From Candidatus Saccharimonadales bacterium (lineage in GTDB: Bacteria; Patescibacteriota; Saccharimonadia; UBA4664; DATIHN01), in NCBI GenBank assembly GCA_035480635.1, contig DATIHN010000010.1, positions 1-46,274 on the forward strand: DNA of 46,274 bases, read 5' to 3'. The notes beneath the pieces were generated by a model, which saw only the letters and a program-made list of their open reading frames with translations, had not been told where the DNA came from and did no database searches. A program made the position numbers and the translations under genes. Within the stretch, counting starts at the first letter, position 1, and each line of letters starts with the position of its first letter. Shown here one piece after another: positions 23,310 through 31,156 of the stretch.

Positions 23310-24545
23310 GTGTCCGCAAAACAGCCCGAACAAACTTACATAGGTCTCGACATCGGCAGCACCAAAGTCTGCTGCGTGGTTGGGCTAGCCGAGGAAGGTG
23401 CCACCAACCCCAGCATTATCGGCGTTGGCACCGCACCGACTACTGGCATGCGTAAGGGGGTGGTGGTAGACGTTGAGGAAACCGTTACTTCCATTACCAC
23501 AGCCGTTGATGAAGCTGAGAGAATTTCTGGGGTTACGATTGATCGAGCGACTATCAGCATTGATGGTGCCCACGTCACCAGCCTTAATTCCAAAGGCACT
23601 ATCGCTGTCGGTCGGGCTGATCAGGAAATCACATTGGATGATGTGCATCGGGCCGAAGAGGCCGCGACCGCGGTTCAATTGCCGCCCAACCAAGAAATTT
23701 TACAAGTTTTCCCCCGTAGTTATAACGTTGACACTCAAACCAATATCAAAGACCCAGTCGGCATGAATGGCGTTCGTCTGGAGGTTGAAGCCCACATTAT
23801 TACCGGAGCCAGCCCAGCCATTAAAAACCTCAATCGCAGTATTTATCAGGCTGGTATCGATATCGAAGGTCAGGTGTTGGTACCGCTGGCGGCCGCTCGG
23901 GCCGTGCTGACCAAGCGGCAGAAGGAGCTCGGTGTGGCTCTAGTCGACATCGGCGGCGGCACCACTGGCATTGCGGTTTTCGAAGAGGGGGATGTCCTCT
24001 ACAGCAGTGTGCTACCGATCGGGGCCGGACATATTACCAATGATCTAGCGATTGGCCTAAGAACCAGCATCGATGTAGCCGAAAAAATAAAACTCAAATA
24101 CGTCAACGCCCACCCGGGTAAGGTTAGTTCAACCGAGAAGTTACGCATTGAAGAACTAACCTCAGACGAAGTGGTCGTCTCCCGGCGTGAACTGAATCGA
24201 ATTGTCGGCGCTAGACTAGATGAGATGATGCAGATGATTAAAGCTGAACTTAAGAAAGTCAGTAAAGACGGGATGCTACCGGCCGGCGTGGTCTTAACTG
24301 GTGGTGGCGCTAAGCTACCGGGACTGGCTGATCTGGCCAAACAAGCCTTAGGCCTGCCAGTCGCAATTGGCAAGCCGGAGGGTTTGAGCGGCATCGCTGA
24401 TCGCGTGAGCGACCCAGCCTACGCCGCACCAGTCGGTTTGATGTTAGAAAATATGGCCTATTCGCATACCGAAGACAAAGCCAACCTCAAAATTGGCCAG
24501 ACCGTTGACCGCATCAAAAAGACACTTCGCAACCTGTTACCATAA
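23310..24545 (+). CDS. ftsA: Cell-division protein FtsA
   Basis: 411 residues of the actin-like FtsA. The phosphate loops are GLDIGSTKVCCVV (12-24) and ALVDIGGGTTGIAVFE, and the adenosine motif is VVLTGGGAKLPGLAD. The C-terminus ends with a basic amphipathic stretch (IGQTVDRIKKTLRNLLP) that fits the FtsA membrane-targeting helix. It ties FtsZ to the membrane. Start GTG 23310. It is followed by ftsZ after a 205-base spacer with its own promoter. Confidence 0.96.
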   Translation: MSAKQPEQTYIGLDIGSTKVCCVVGLAEEGATNPSIIGVGTAPTTGMRKGVVVDVEETVTSITTAVDEAERISGVTIDRATISIDGAHVTSLNSKGTIAVGRADQEITLDDVHRAEEAATAVQLPPNQEILQVFPRSYNVDTQTNIKDPVGMNGVRLEVEAHIITGASPAIKNLNRSIYQAGIDIEGQVLVPLAAARAVLTKRQKELGVALVDIGGGTTGIAVFEEGDVLYSSVLPIGAGHITNDLAIGLRTSIDVAEKIKLKYVNAHPGKVSSTEKLRIEELTSDEVVVSRRELNRIVGARLDEMMQMIKAELKKVSKDGMLPAGVVLTGGGAKLPGLADLAKQALGLPVAIGKPEGLSGIADRVSDPAYAAPVGLMLENMAYSHTEDKANLKIGQTVDRIKKTLRNLLP

Positions 24546-24606
24546 TTATCTTTAAGCCAACTGCGGCTGAATGAACCGCTACATAAATGAAATTGTTCAA
24601 AAAAAG

Positions 24607-24639
24607 TATTCGCCAGTATTAATGTATTCAGGGCGAATA
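24607..24639. repeat. Inverted repeat before the ftsZ promoter
   Basis: TATTCGCC (24607-24614) and GGCGAATA (24632-24639) are exact complements, separated by 17 bases, and end 6 bases before the ftsZ -35 box. There is no T run after it. It could be an operator or a weak ftsA terminator hairpin. Confidence 0.5.
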
Positions 24640-24645
24640 AAAAAG

Positions 24646-24674
24646 TTGCATTAACTAGGGCGTTTGCATATACT
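24646..24674 (+). promoter_or_regulatory. Promoter of ftsZ
   Basis: TTGCAT (24646-24651), a 17-bp spacer, TATACT (24669-24674). It predicts a leader of about 70 nt. Confidence 0.7.
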
Positions 24675-24751
24675 AACGACTGTACCCACGTGGGAATTGT
24701 TGGGTTTTTTATAACCAAATTAGAATTAAGGGTTTTCAAATAAAGGGGAAG

Positions 24752-26059
24752 ATGGCAGAGATAATTCCAGAAGTTCAGACCTTTGCTCGGATTAAGGTGG
24801 TTGGAGTTGGGGGAGCCGGCAGTGCCGCCATCGAGCGTATGATTACATCGAGAGTCCAGGGAGTGGAGTTTGTCGTGGTTAATACCGATGCCCAGGCTCT
24901 GCACTATTCTAGTGCCCCCAGGAAAGTCCACATTGGCAAGGAAACCACTCGGGGTCTTGGTTCTGGTTCGGATCCAGCCGTTGGGCGCAAAGCCGCTGAG
25001 GAAAGCGAAGCTGATATTTATGAAATGCTAAAAGGCGCCGATATGGTCTTCATCCCGATCGGGGCCGGCGGTGGCACCGGTTCTGGTGCTGGACCATTCA
25101 TTGCTGGCGCGGCCAAGGAGCTGGGCGCTTTGGTGGTCGGAATTGCTACCAAACCATTCACCTTCGAAGGCGAACGCCGGCGGCGTAATGCCGATGTGGC
25201 CATTGATGAGCTCAAAGATAACGTTGATACCCTGATTACTATTCCGAATGATCGCTTGCTCCAAATGATCGATCGCAAAACCTCACTAATGGATGCTTTC
25301 CATGTGGTTGATGAGGTCTTGCAGCAAGGCGTGCAAGGGATATCGGATCTAATTACCATTCATGGTTTGATCAACCTAGACTTCGCCGATATTAAGGCCA
25401 TTATGACTGATGCCGGGTCATCGCTGATGGGCATCGGCAAAGCCGGAGGCGAAAATCGCGCCATTCAGGCTGCCCGCCAGGCTATCGATTCACCGCTACT
25501 AGAAGTCAGCGTCGAAGGCGCCAAAGGCGTATTGTTCAACATTACTGGTGGGCGCAACATGACCATGCACGAAATCGACGAGGCTGCCAAAACCATTACC
25601 GATGCGGTTGATCCGGAGGCCAACATTATCTTTGGGGCTGTACTTGATGAAACCCTCGATGACGATATCAAAATCACGGTGGTAGCGACTGGTTTTGCCG
25701 GCCATATTAAATCGACCCCAGAGACGGCCGAAACCGAGCCGCTGTTTGAACCCGATGTTATTACCGAGGCCCGCCAGCCCTTCATCAACGAGCGACCCCA
25801 AGGCTTTGGCGAACCAATTCCAGCCGAGGTCGAAGAGCCTGAGGTTCAACCTGAGCCGGCCAGACGCTCGGCGCTGGCTAGCATCGAGCCCGAACCTGAC
25901 CCTAGCGAACTCGATACCACCATGAGTGTTGATCAAGCCATCAAAAGCGCTGATAAGCCGGTGGAAGCCAAAAGTTCAGTCGTAGCGGATGTTAGTAGCC
26001 TCAATTTAGAAGATGACGATTTAGATGTACCAGCCTTTATTCGCCGCAAAGTCGAATAG
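24752..26059 (+). CDS. ftsZ: Cell-division GTPase FtsZ
   Basis: 435 residues. The tubulin signature GGGTGSG is at 106-112, after the first loop VGVGGAGSAA; T7 has NLDFADIKAIM. A globular core (about 1-320) is followed by an acidic disordered linker and a C-terminal peptide, LDVPAFIRRKVE, matching the FtsZ tail (DIPAFLR) that binds FtsA and other partners. It forms the Z ring. ATG 24752 has AGGGGAAG close upstream. Confidence 0.97.
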   Translation: MAEIIPEVQTFARIKVVGVGGAGSAAIERMITSRVQGVEFVVVNTDAQALHYSSAPRKVHIGKETTRGLGSGSDPAVGRKAAEESEADIYEMLKGADMVFIPIGAGGGTGSGAGPFIAGAAKELGALVVGIATKPFTFEGERRRRNADVAIDELKDNVDTLITIPNDRLLQMIDRKTSLMDAFHVVDEVLQQGVQGISDLITIHGLINLDFADIKAIMTDAGSSLMGIGKAGGENRAIQAARQAIDSPLLEVSVEGAKGVLFNITGGRNMTMHEIDEAAKTITDAVDPEANIIFGAVLDETLDDDIKITVVATGFAGHIKSTPETAETEPLFEPDVITEARQPFINERPQGFGEPIPAEVEEPEVQPEPARRSALASIEPEPDPSELDTTMSVDQAIKSADKPVEAKSSVVADVSSLNLEDDDLDVPAFIRRKVE

Positions 26060-26085
26060 ACATTCAAGATAATCGTAAAAAAGTC

Positions 26086-26116
26086 TTGACGAGGGTAGTA
26101 AGCCTAGCGTTATACT
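26086..26116 (+). promoter_or_regulatory. Promoter of nrdR
   Basis: TTGACG (26086-26091), a 19-bp spacer, TATACT (26111-26116). The -10 box is part of a perfect 12-bp palindrome (26111-26122). A second possible -10, TATAGT, is at 26119-26124. Confidence 0.6.
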
Positions 26117-26128
26117 AGTATAGTACTT

Positions 26129-26144
26129 ACGCTATATATGGCGT
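26129..26144. promoter_or_regulatory. Probable NrdR box
   Basis: A 16-bp near-palindrome, ACGCTATATATGGCGT, agrees with the known NrdR-box consensus ACACWATATATWGTGT at 13 of 16 positions. It overlaps the predicted transcription start of nrdR, so NrdR likely represses its own gene. The palindrome at 26111-26122, 20 bp centre to centre, may be a partner site; the usual spacing in other bacteria is about 31 bp. Confidence 0.5.
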
Positions 26145-26180
26145 CTAAACAAATATAAGTCCGAATTCTTAGGAGGGGAA

Positions 26181-26639
26181 ATGAAATGCCGCGAGTGCGA
26201 TTATCTCGATTCGAAAGTCATTGAATCGCGGGATTTAGATGAAGGCACCGTGGTCAGGCGCCGCCGTCAGTGTTTGCGCTGCGGCCACCGCTTTACAACT
26301 TACGAGCGCTTGGAGATGCCCTCAATCGCTGTCGTCAAAAAGGACGGCCGGCGAGAGTTATTCGATCGTAGGAAGGTGGCTGGGGGGATTTATAAAGCTT
26401 GCGAGAAGCGACCGATTGCTATTGCCTTGGTGGAAGAAATCATTGCCCAAATCGAACGCGAAGTCCGTGGGTGGGGGGAGGCCGAGGTCGAGAGCGATCG
26501 CATCGGCGAATTAGTCATGCAAAAATTATTTTCGCTCGACGATGTGGCCTACGTTCGCTTTGCCAGTGTTTATCGCAGTTTTGCCGACGTGGCGAGCTTT
26601 GAACAAGAATTACTGAGGCTCAAAAATAAGGGGACTTAA
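26181..26639 (+). CDS. nrdR: Transcriptional repressor NrdR
   Basis: 152 residues, full length. The N-terminal zinc ribbon CREC...CLRCGHRFTTYE is followed by the ATP-cone domain (VVKKDGRRELFDRRKVAGGIYKACEKRPI). NrdR senses dATP/ATP and represses ribonucleotide reductase genes. ATG 26181 has AGGAGGGG 6 bases upstream. Its position just before nrdJ fits its role. Codon use is like the rest of the window, unlike nrdJ. Confidence 0.96.
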   Translation: MKCRECDYLDSKVIESRDLDEGTVVRRRRQCLRCGHRFTTYERLEMPSIAVVKKDGRRELFDRRKVAGGIYKACEKRPIAIALVEEIIAQIEREVRGWGEAEVESDRIGELVMQKLFSLDDVAYVRFASVYRSFADVASFEQELLRLKNKGT

Positions 26640-26750
26640 AGGGGTTTTTGATGGTTGGTTTTTGCCCCAGGGCAGGAACGAGCCATCAAGCTCGAAGAGA
26701 ACGTTGACAATATGTGACTAGCTAAATGGTCATGGCATGAGCGCCAGACT

Positions 26751-26809
26751 GACTGTACGGGCTATGAGGGTGCGTTAGGGGGTAACGTGCCCTGGTAGTC
26801 CGTACAGTC
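26751..26809 (+). promoter_or_regulatory. Structured leader RNA of nrdJ
   Basis: GACTGTACGG (26751-26760) and CCGTACAGTC (26800-26809) are perfect 10-bp complements. Inside them GGGTGCGTTA (26768-26777) pairs with TAACGTGCCC (26783-26792) around a GGGGG loop; the two stems are separated by a 7+7 internal loop. A TTGACA at 26704 may be the promoter -35 box, but the -10 box is unclear. No cobalamin (B12-box) riboswitch is seen. It may be a nucleotide- or cofactor-sensing leader; the published nrdJ RNA motif should be compared. Confidence 0.6.
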
Positions 26810-26849
26810 GAAGGCAGAACACCTCTGCTGCTCTACGGCAAACGAAAGT

Positions 26850-26872
26850 CTGCCGCCAGCGGCAGAAAGGAG
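26850..26872 (+). promoter_or_regulatory. Hairpin next to the nrdJ ribosome site
   Basis: CTGCCG (26850-26855) pairs with CGGCAG (26860-26865) around CCAG, ending 1 base before AAGGAG (26867-26872). The site itself is free. It could work with the larger leader fold to control translation. Confidence 0.45.
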
Positions 26873-26880
26873 CTACTACC

Positions 26881-29742
26881 ATGACCGCAACCATCGAACT
26901 CGAGCGACTGACCAAGCTGGACGCTCGGATCCAGGGGGCGTTTGCGATGGCCACCATCTTTGAGCCTCCGTACAACCCTAATTCCCTCAAGGTCTTCAAC
27001 AAGCGTTATCCGCGCAAGGACGACGATGGTGAGCCGACCGAATCGCCGGCCGAAACGCATTGGCGAGTCAACGTCAACGTAGCCAGCGTTACTGTGCTCT
27101 ACGTCGAAGGGGCCGACTGGGAAGAGGGCGACGTTGAGCCGGAGAGGATCGACCTCACAAGGCTGACTTACGAGGAGATGCCGTTCCCATACCGCACAAT
27201 TGTGCGCCAGTTCAACTGGCAGCTTGAGCACGGACGGAAGCTCAAGAGCTTCTGGGACTTGGTGGAAAACGGCATCGACGACTGGTTGGAGAGAGCCGCC
27301 GCCTACTACGAAATGACCAGCCGGCTCATTTTCATCCCGAACTCTCCCACCTGGACGGGTGCGGGTACACCGCTTGGTCAACTCGCCGCCTGCTTCGTAC
27401 TTCCCATTGAGGATACATTGGTGGACGGGTATGCCAACATCATGAAAACGGTGCGGGATGCCGTTGCCATTCAGAAGACTGGCGGCGGCAACGGTTTCTC
27501 GTTTGGGCGCTTGCGTCCGGAGGGGTCAATTGTTCGGTCGAGTATGGGGCAGTCTACCGGAGTGGTTGGCTATCTGCGGATGTACAACGCTGTCTTTGAG
27601 GAGATCCGGCAGGGCGGTAGCCGGAGGGGGGCTAACATGGGTGTCTGCCCAATCTGGCACCCGGATGCCCTAGCCTTTATTCGCGCAAAGGTAGAGGAGG
27701 GCTTACTCAAAAACTTCAATATCTCGGTCGGCGTGACTGATCGCTTCCTCGAAGCCGTCGAGAACAACAGCGACTGGAACTTCCACTTTCCCGGACCCGA
27801 TGGCCCCGTGGCCAAGGTTGAGTGGAAGGGCGAAAAGGTCACGAGTATTCCAGCTCGGGAACTGTGGGATTACATTGTGCGCTGCGCCTGGGAGAAGGGC
27901 GATCCTGGCCTCCTCTTCATCGACGAGGCCAACCGGTTCAACCCGTGCCCCACGCGCTACACACTGGAGTCCACTAACCCTTGTGGTGAACAGTGGCTTG
28001 CGCCATACGAGAACTGCTGCCTCGGCTCGATTGCCATCCAGAACTTTGTTCGTGAAGATGGCAGTCTTGACTGGGGCGAGTTCGACCGCTACCACCGCTT
28101 GGCCTACCAGATGTTGGATGACGTGGTCGATGCCAACGGCTACGTGCCCAGCGTTCCGGAGTTGGAGTTTGCCGCCCAGAACGGTCGGCGGGTTGGTCTG
28201 GGAGAGATGGGAGTGGCCGATGCCATGGTCAAAGTCTTCAATCCGGGTCGGGGCGCTATTGGCGTTCGGTACGGCTCTGAGGATGGGCTCGACTTCGCTA
28301 GCCAGGTGGCTGAGCGGATGCGCTTCATCTCCATGATGTCTGCTATCGAGCGGGCAGAGGAGCGCGGGGCCTTCCCCTGGATCGCCAACTCCATCTACGA
28401 CCCAGCGCTGCTGCGTGAGCACGGATTTGGGGCTAAGGTGCAGACGGTGATGGACGACGGTGAGACACCTTGCACCATCAACCTCTGGGAGACACCCAAG
28501 CCGCTGGTCGAGCACAAGCTTGACTTCGGCCGGCCGCCCTGCAACTGGCAGCTGGTGGAGGAGGGGCTGCTGGCTCACGGCATTCGCAACTCAGCCACCA
28601 ATACCTTCGCCCCAACAGGGACAATCGCCTCAACGGCCGGCGTCGAAGGATACGGTGGCGAGTGCATGTTCGCGTTGATCTACAAGCGCATCATGATGCA
28701 GGAAGCTGAGAACATCGAGCTTTCATACGTCTCAAGCCTCTTGGAAGAGGCATTGAGGCGTGAAGGCTTCGATGAGAACATGCTTGCAGTAGTTGCCGAG
28801 GCTGTTGCCATGAATAACGGCTCCTGTCAGGGGCTGGACTCAGTGCCCGAGTCAGTGCAATACGCCTTCGTGGTGGCAGCCGACCTGACTCCGGCCGAGC
28901 ATGTCATGACCCAAGCGGCATTACAGGCTTTCGTGGATAACTCCATTTCCAAGACCATCAACTTCGCTAATGCAGCGACGGTCGAGGATGTGAACGAGGC
29001 CTACCACCTTGCTACCCGAACGCGTTGCAAGGGGATCACGATCTACCGTCAAGGTAGCCGTGATCTCGAGGTGCTTTCGGTCAGTACTGAGACTCCGGAA
29101 ACTGGAGAGCTTGAGGTGCTCGACGAGGCTCACTGGCCATTTGTGCGGCCGTTGCCTCTGCCGGATTACATCAGCACTCCGGGCAGAGGGTTGCCCACAA
29201 TCGAGTACGCCGTTCGTACTCCGTTCGGCAAGCTCTGGGTTGACGTCTGCGAACTTCGAGAACACCCTGGGCGGCCGTATCACATCCGATGCAGCATCGG
29301 GAAGTCCGGTGAGGACATCCCGGCATTCATGGAGGCTATCGGGCGGCTCTTCTCGTGGGGCCTTCGGCTCGGTGGTGACGTCCGGGATGGCGCAGATGCC
29401 ATCATGGGAATTGGAGGTAGCACACGCGAAGAGGGACTTCGTCCCGAACGCAAGGCACTCTCGATTCCGGACGCGCTGGGTCATTTCTTGCTCCAGCATG
29501 CTGATGCCGTGGAAGCCGCCATCACTGCGGCAAGGGATGAGGCTTCTGAAACGCAGGCCCAGGTTTCAATGATCACCGAAGTGGTGGCATTGACACCCAC
29601 ACAGCCCGTCGAAGAGAAAGCTGTCGTGGAGACCCGTGGCAACATCTGCCCCGAGTGCCGCTCAGCTCAAGTCATCTACTCCGAGGGCTGCCAGAAGTGT
29701 GCAAACTTCCCCCATAGCTGCACCTATAACAAGTGCGGCTAG
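26881..29742 (+). CDS. nrdJ: Class II (adenosylcobalamin) ribonucleotide reductase
   Basis: 953 residues. It reduces ribonucleotides to deoxyribonucleotides with adenosylcobalamin, without oxygen. The first catalytic Cys is Cys171 ([10 protein letters not shown]); the Asn/Cys/Glu triad lies in NPCGEQ (Asn366, Cys368, Glu370); [11 protein letters not shown] forms the phosphate-binding part. There is no ATP cone at the N-terminus. The last ~30 residues form a cysteine-rich redox/zinc tail (CPECRS...GCQKC...C). ATG 26881 has AAGGAG 8 bases upstream. Base and codon use (third-position G/C, AAG, GAG, CTC) differ sharply from the neighbours, which suggests transfer. No cobalamin synthesis genes are in the window, so the cofactor would come from outside. 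Confidence 0.95.
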   Translation: MTATIELERLTKLDARIQGAFAMATIFEPPYNPNSLKVFNKRYPRKDDDGEPTESPAETHWRVNVNVASVTVLYVEGADWEEGDVEPERIDLTRLTYEEMPFPYRTIVRQFNWQLEHGRKLKSFWDLVENGIDDWLERAAAYYEMTSRLIFIPNSPTWTGAGTPLGQLAACFVLPIEDTLVDGYANIMKTVRDAVAIQKTGGGNGFSFGRLRPEGSIVRSSMGQSTGVVGYLRMYNAVFEEIRQGGSRRGANMGVCPIWHPDALAFIRAKVEEGLLKNFNISVGVTDRFLEAVENNSDWNFHFPGPDGPVAKVEWKGEKVTSIPARELWDYIVRCAWEKGDPGLLFIDEANRFNPCPTRYTLESTNPCGEQWLAPYENCCLGSIAIQNFVREDGSLDWGEFDRYHRLAYQMLDDVVDANGYVPSVPELEFAAQNGRRVGLGEMGVADAMVKVFNPGRGAIGVRYGSEDGLDFASQVAERMRFISMMSAIERAEERGAFPWIANSIYDPALLREHGFGAKVQTVMDDGETPCTINLWETPKPLVEHKLDFGRPPCNWQLVEEGLLAHGIRNSATNTFAPTGTIASTAGVEGYGGECMFALIYKRIMMQEAENIELSYVSSLLEEALRREGFDENMLAVVAEAVAMNNGSCQGLDSVPESVQYAFVVAADLTPAEHVMTQAALQAFVDNSISKTINFANAATVEDVNEAYHLATRTRCKGITIYRQGSRDLEVLSVSTETPETGELEVLDEAHWPFVRPLPLPDYISTPGRGLPTIEYAVRTPFGKLWVDVCELREHPGRPYHIRCSIGKSGEDIPAFMEAIGRLFSWGLRLGGDVRDGADAIMGIGGSTREEGLRPERKALSIPDALGHFLLQHADAVEAAITAARDEASETQAQVSMITEVVALTPTQPVEEKAVVETRGNICPECRSAQVIYSEGCQKCANFPHSCTYNKCG

Positions 29743-29771
29743 TCAGCTAGTCACAAAGTTCAACCCCCCAT

Positions 29772-29805
29772 GGGCCCGGGTTTGCCGCAAGGCGAACTCG
29801 GGCCC
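29772..29805 (+). terminator. GNRA-capped hairpin after nrdJ
   Basis: A 15-bp stem (29772-29786 with 29791-29805) capped by GCAA. The tail is A/T-rich rather than a pure T run. It is probably the nrdJ terminator or a 3' stabiliser. Its 3' arm is repeated in inverted form at 30395-30408. Confidence 0.7.
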
Positions 29806-29892
29806 GTAAACTTTATTAAGCTTTTGCTTGCAAGCAGGCAAACTTTATTTAATACTTACTTACGTCCAATTTCTTTGACACCTGGAGCCCGC

Positions 29893-30387
29893 ATGGAAAT
29901 GCTGATGCCTAAGGGTGGCGTCCACGTGACATCGCCAGCCGCCAATACCCGCTTGGAGCTTGAGGTCATCTGGTTTGATCACAGTTGGCAGATCAACCAC
30001 AAACGGGCTGGTCGTTGGCAAAGACTTGCGATCATTCCCAAGTTGTCGCTTGAAGCTCTCGATACTGAACCTTTGCCGGAGCCGAAACACAGGCTTATCA
30101 ATTTGAGACTCGACGAAGCACTTGAACTGCGGATCATTCATGCCCGCCGACCTGGCAATCCGGAAACGGACTTTGATCGGTTGCGTATCACCGCAACCCC
30201 CACTGGTTGGAACTTCGTGCGCTATTTCCGGGACCAAGAGTATCCTTGGCTGTATTTACCAATCCCAGCTGAGGACCGGCTGCCGGACAACGAGACCCGG
30301 ATCTGCCATGTCTGTGGCGACCACATGCAAAGAGCTGGCTCGTGTTGGGCCTGCCCCACCTGCGGCGCCACCTCTGGTTGTACCTAG
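29893..30387 (+). CDS. Unknown protein with NrdJ-like zinc tail
   Basis: About 164 residues. The N-terminal ~135 residues are not recognised; they look mostly beta and soluble. The C-terminus, CHVCGDHMQRAGSCWACPTCGATSGC, has the CxxC...GSCxxCxxCG...C layout of the redox tail of class II ribonucleotide reductases. The start at ATG 29893 has TGGAG 5 bases upstream; the open frame continues up to an ATG at 29770, but that lies in the nrdJ terminator hairpin. It sits directly after nrdJ between two related GC hairpins. It could be a reductase accessory factor or just another zinc-ribbon protein. Confidence 0.65.
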   Translation: MEMLMPKGGVHVTSPAANTRLELEVIWFDHSWQINHKRAGRWQRLAIIPKLSLEALDTEPLPEPKHRLINLRLDEALELRIIHARRPGNPETDFDRLRITATPTGWNFVRYFRDQEYPWLYLPIPAEDRLPDNETRICHVCGDHMQRAGSCWACPTCGATSGCT

Positions 30388-30394
30388 AACATCT

Positions 30395-30426
30395 GGGCCC
30401 GAGTTCGCATCAGCGGATCCGGGCCC
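30395..30426 (+). terminator. Terminator hairpin with inverted-repeat arm
   Basis: GGGCCCGAGTTCGC (30395-30408) pairs with GCGGATCCGGGCCC (30413-30426) with one mismatch. The 5' arm is the exact complement of 29792-29805, the 3' arm of the hairpin before this gene. An A/T-rich tail follows. Confidence 0.7.
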
Positions 30427-30445
30427 TAATACTTTGTGATCAATC

Positions 30446-30474
30446 TTGACTTTATCTACCTGCAGGAGTAGCCT
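30446..30474 (+). promoter_or_regulatory. Possible promoter of the second small RNA
   Basis: TTGACT (30446-30451), a 17-bp spacer, TAGCCT (30469-30474). The start is expected near 30481. Confidence 0.5.
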
Positions 30475-30480
30475 AGCTAA

Positions 30481-30621
30481 CGTGAAAGCTTTAAAGCAGC
30501 CAATTTGGGTAAGCATTTGCGGCATTACAGCCGACTTTATGCTGTTGCCCAATACATGCGCTTAAGGCCCGCCACAAATCGATTGCCCGGCCTTGAGCAA
30601 ACCGCCAAGGCTAATTTTTTT
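30481..30621 (+). ncRNA. Second candidate small RNA
   Basis: About 140 nt between a promoter-like sequence and an intrinsic terminator (GCCTTG 30590-30595 / CAAGGC 30606-30611, then seven or eight T to 30621). A hairpin arm is visible: TTGGG pairs with CCCAA, then AGCAT with ATGCT, then CGGC with GCCG, with small internal loops. No coding frame with a ribosome site is seen. I do not recognise it as SRP RNA, 6S RNA or tmRNA. It ends exactly where the tRNA-like gene begins, so part of it may be the tRNA's own upstream region. Confidence 0.45.
30590..30621 (+). terminator. Terminator of the second small RNA
   Basis: A 6-bp stem GCCTTG/CAAGGC with a 10-base loop, followed by TAA and a run of eight T. 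Confidence 0.65.
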
Positions 30622-30721
30622 CGGGGAGAGCGCGCATCAGCGCAGGCCGGTTGGTGTGAATGGTCGTTGTTGGACAGCGCCCATCCACATCAGTACGTGG
30701 GTTCGAATCCCACCTCCCCGG
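30622..30721 (+). tRNA. Noncanonical tRNA-Pro-like gene (TGG)
   Basis: A 100-nt tRNA-like sequence. The acceptor stem is a perfect 7 bp, CGGGGAG (30622-30628)/CTCCCCG (30714-30720), and the T arm GTGGG-TTCGAAT-CCCAC (30697-30713) is canonical. C1-G72 is a proline-tRNA feature. The D arm is shrunk (GCGC-GCATCA-GCGC, no GG in the loop, no T at position 8). The anticodon region can form a 17-position hairpin (30652-30668 with 30676-30692, 15 pairs) topped by a 7-base loop GTTGGAC, giving anticodon TGG. A second fold, GGCCG...TGGTC around GTTGG, also shows TGG. The discriminator is G and no CCA is encoded. It may be a degenerate tRNA, a tRNA needing processing, or a tRNA-like RNA with another role. 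Confidence 0.45.
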
Positions 30722-30803
30722 CTAGGGGCGAGTGAGGCCGGTGGTGGCTCTTGGATCGCCAATCCAGGAATAAGTCACTAACCAATGCCCGCTCAGTCCC
30801 TCT

Positions 30804-30878
30804 GGGGGCGTAGCTCAGTTACGGTAGAGCAGCCGAGGTCCAAACTCGGAAGGTCGTGGTTCGAATCCGCCGCCTCCA
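30804..30878 (+). tRNA. tRNA-Trp (CCA anticodon)
   Basis: A cloverleaf with acceptor GGGGGCG/CGCCTCC (one G-U), D arm TAGCTCAG...GAGC, anticodon stem CCGAG/CTCGG with loop GTCCAAA (T33, anticodon CCA, A37), and T loop TTCGAAT. Discriminator A, no encoded CCA. The T stem has only four clear pairs (GTGG/CCGC), one fewer than normal; it could be functional, or slightly degraded. Confidence 0.85.
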
Positions 30879-30911
30879 CTATATTTCACAATTCGGTTCA
30901 GAGAGGGATCT

Positions 30912-31109
30912 ATGGCCGATCTAGTGCGGTTCAAGGTCAAGCCCAACCTTCCGGCGGGCACGGTTCAGGATTGCCTCGCGGCCGTCATGGGTCGTGGTGC
31001 CCGGAAGGTCAGACCAGGTCAAATCGTGGAATTCCCACGCCGCAATCTGCGGGCCCTATCACAATCAGACCGGTGCTCGGTGCATCAAGTTCTGTCCAAG
31101 ATCACCTAG
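30912..31109 (+). CDS. Small basic hypothetical protein
   Basis: 65 residues (MADLVRFKVKPNLPAGTVQD...). The ATG has GAGAGGG 5 bases upstream and the frame ends 47 bases before a strong terminator. Base use is G/C-rich like nrdJ. The protein is Arg/Val/Pro-rich with one Cys pair far apart and no membrane segment. It could be a phage- or island-type small protein; no family is recognised. Confidence 0.5.
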   Translation: MADLVRFKVKPNLPAGTVQDCLAAVMGRGARKVRPGQIVEFPRRNLRALSQSDRCSVHQVLSKIT

Positions 31110-31156
31110 AAATAGCCCGCCCTCAGTCTGAAAAAGCGAGCCAGTCTCGCAAACGG

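Noticed and set aside
26060-26180. A gene between ftsZ and nrdR
   Set aside because: No open frame with a ribosome site; the stretch is filled by promoter and operator-like sequence.
26704-26722. NrdR box over the possible nrdJ promoter
   Set aside because: Only about half of the consensus positions match and the palindrome is poor.
26640-26880. Cobalamin riboswitch before nrdJ
   Set aside because: No B12-box (GCCACTG) or its receptor fold is visible; the long two-stem arm does not match it.
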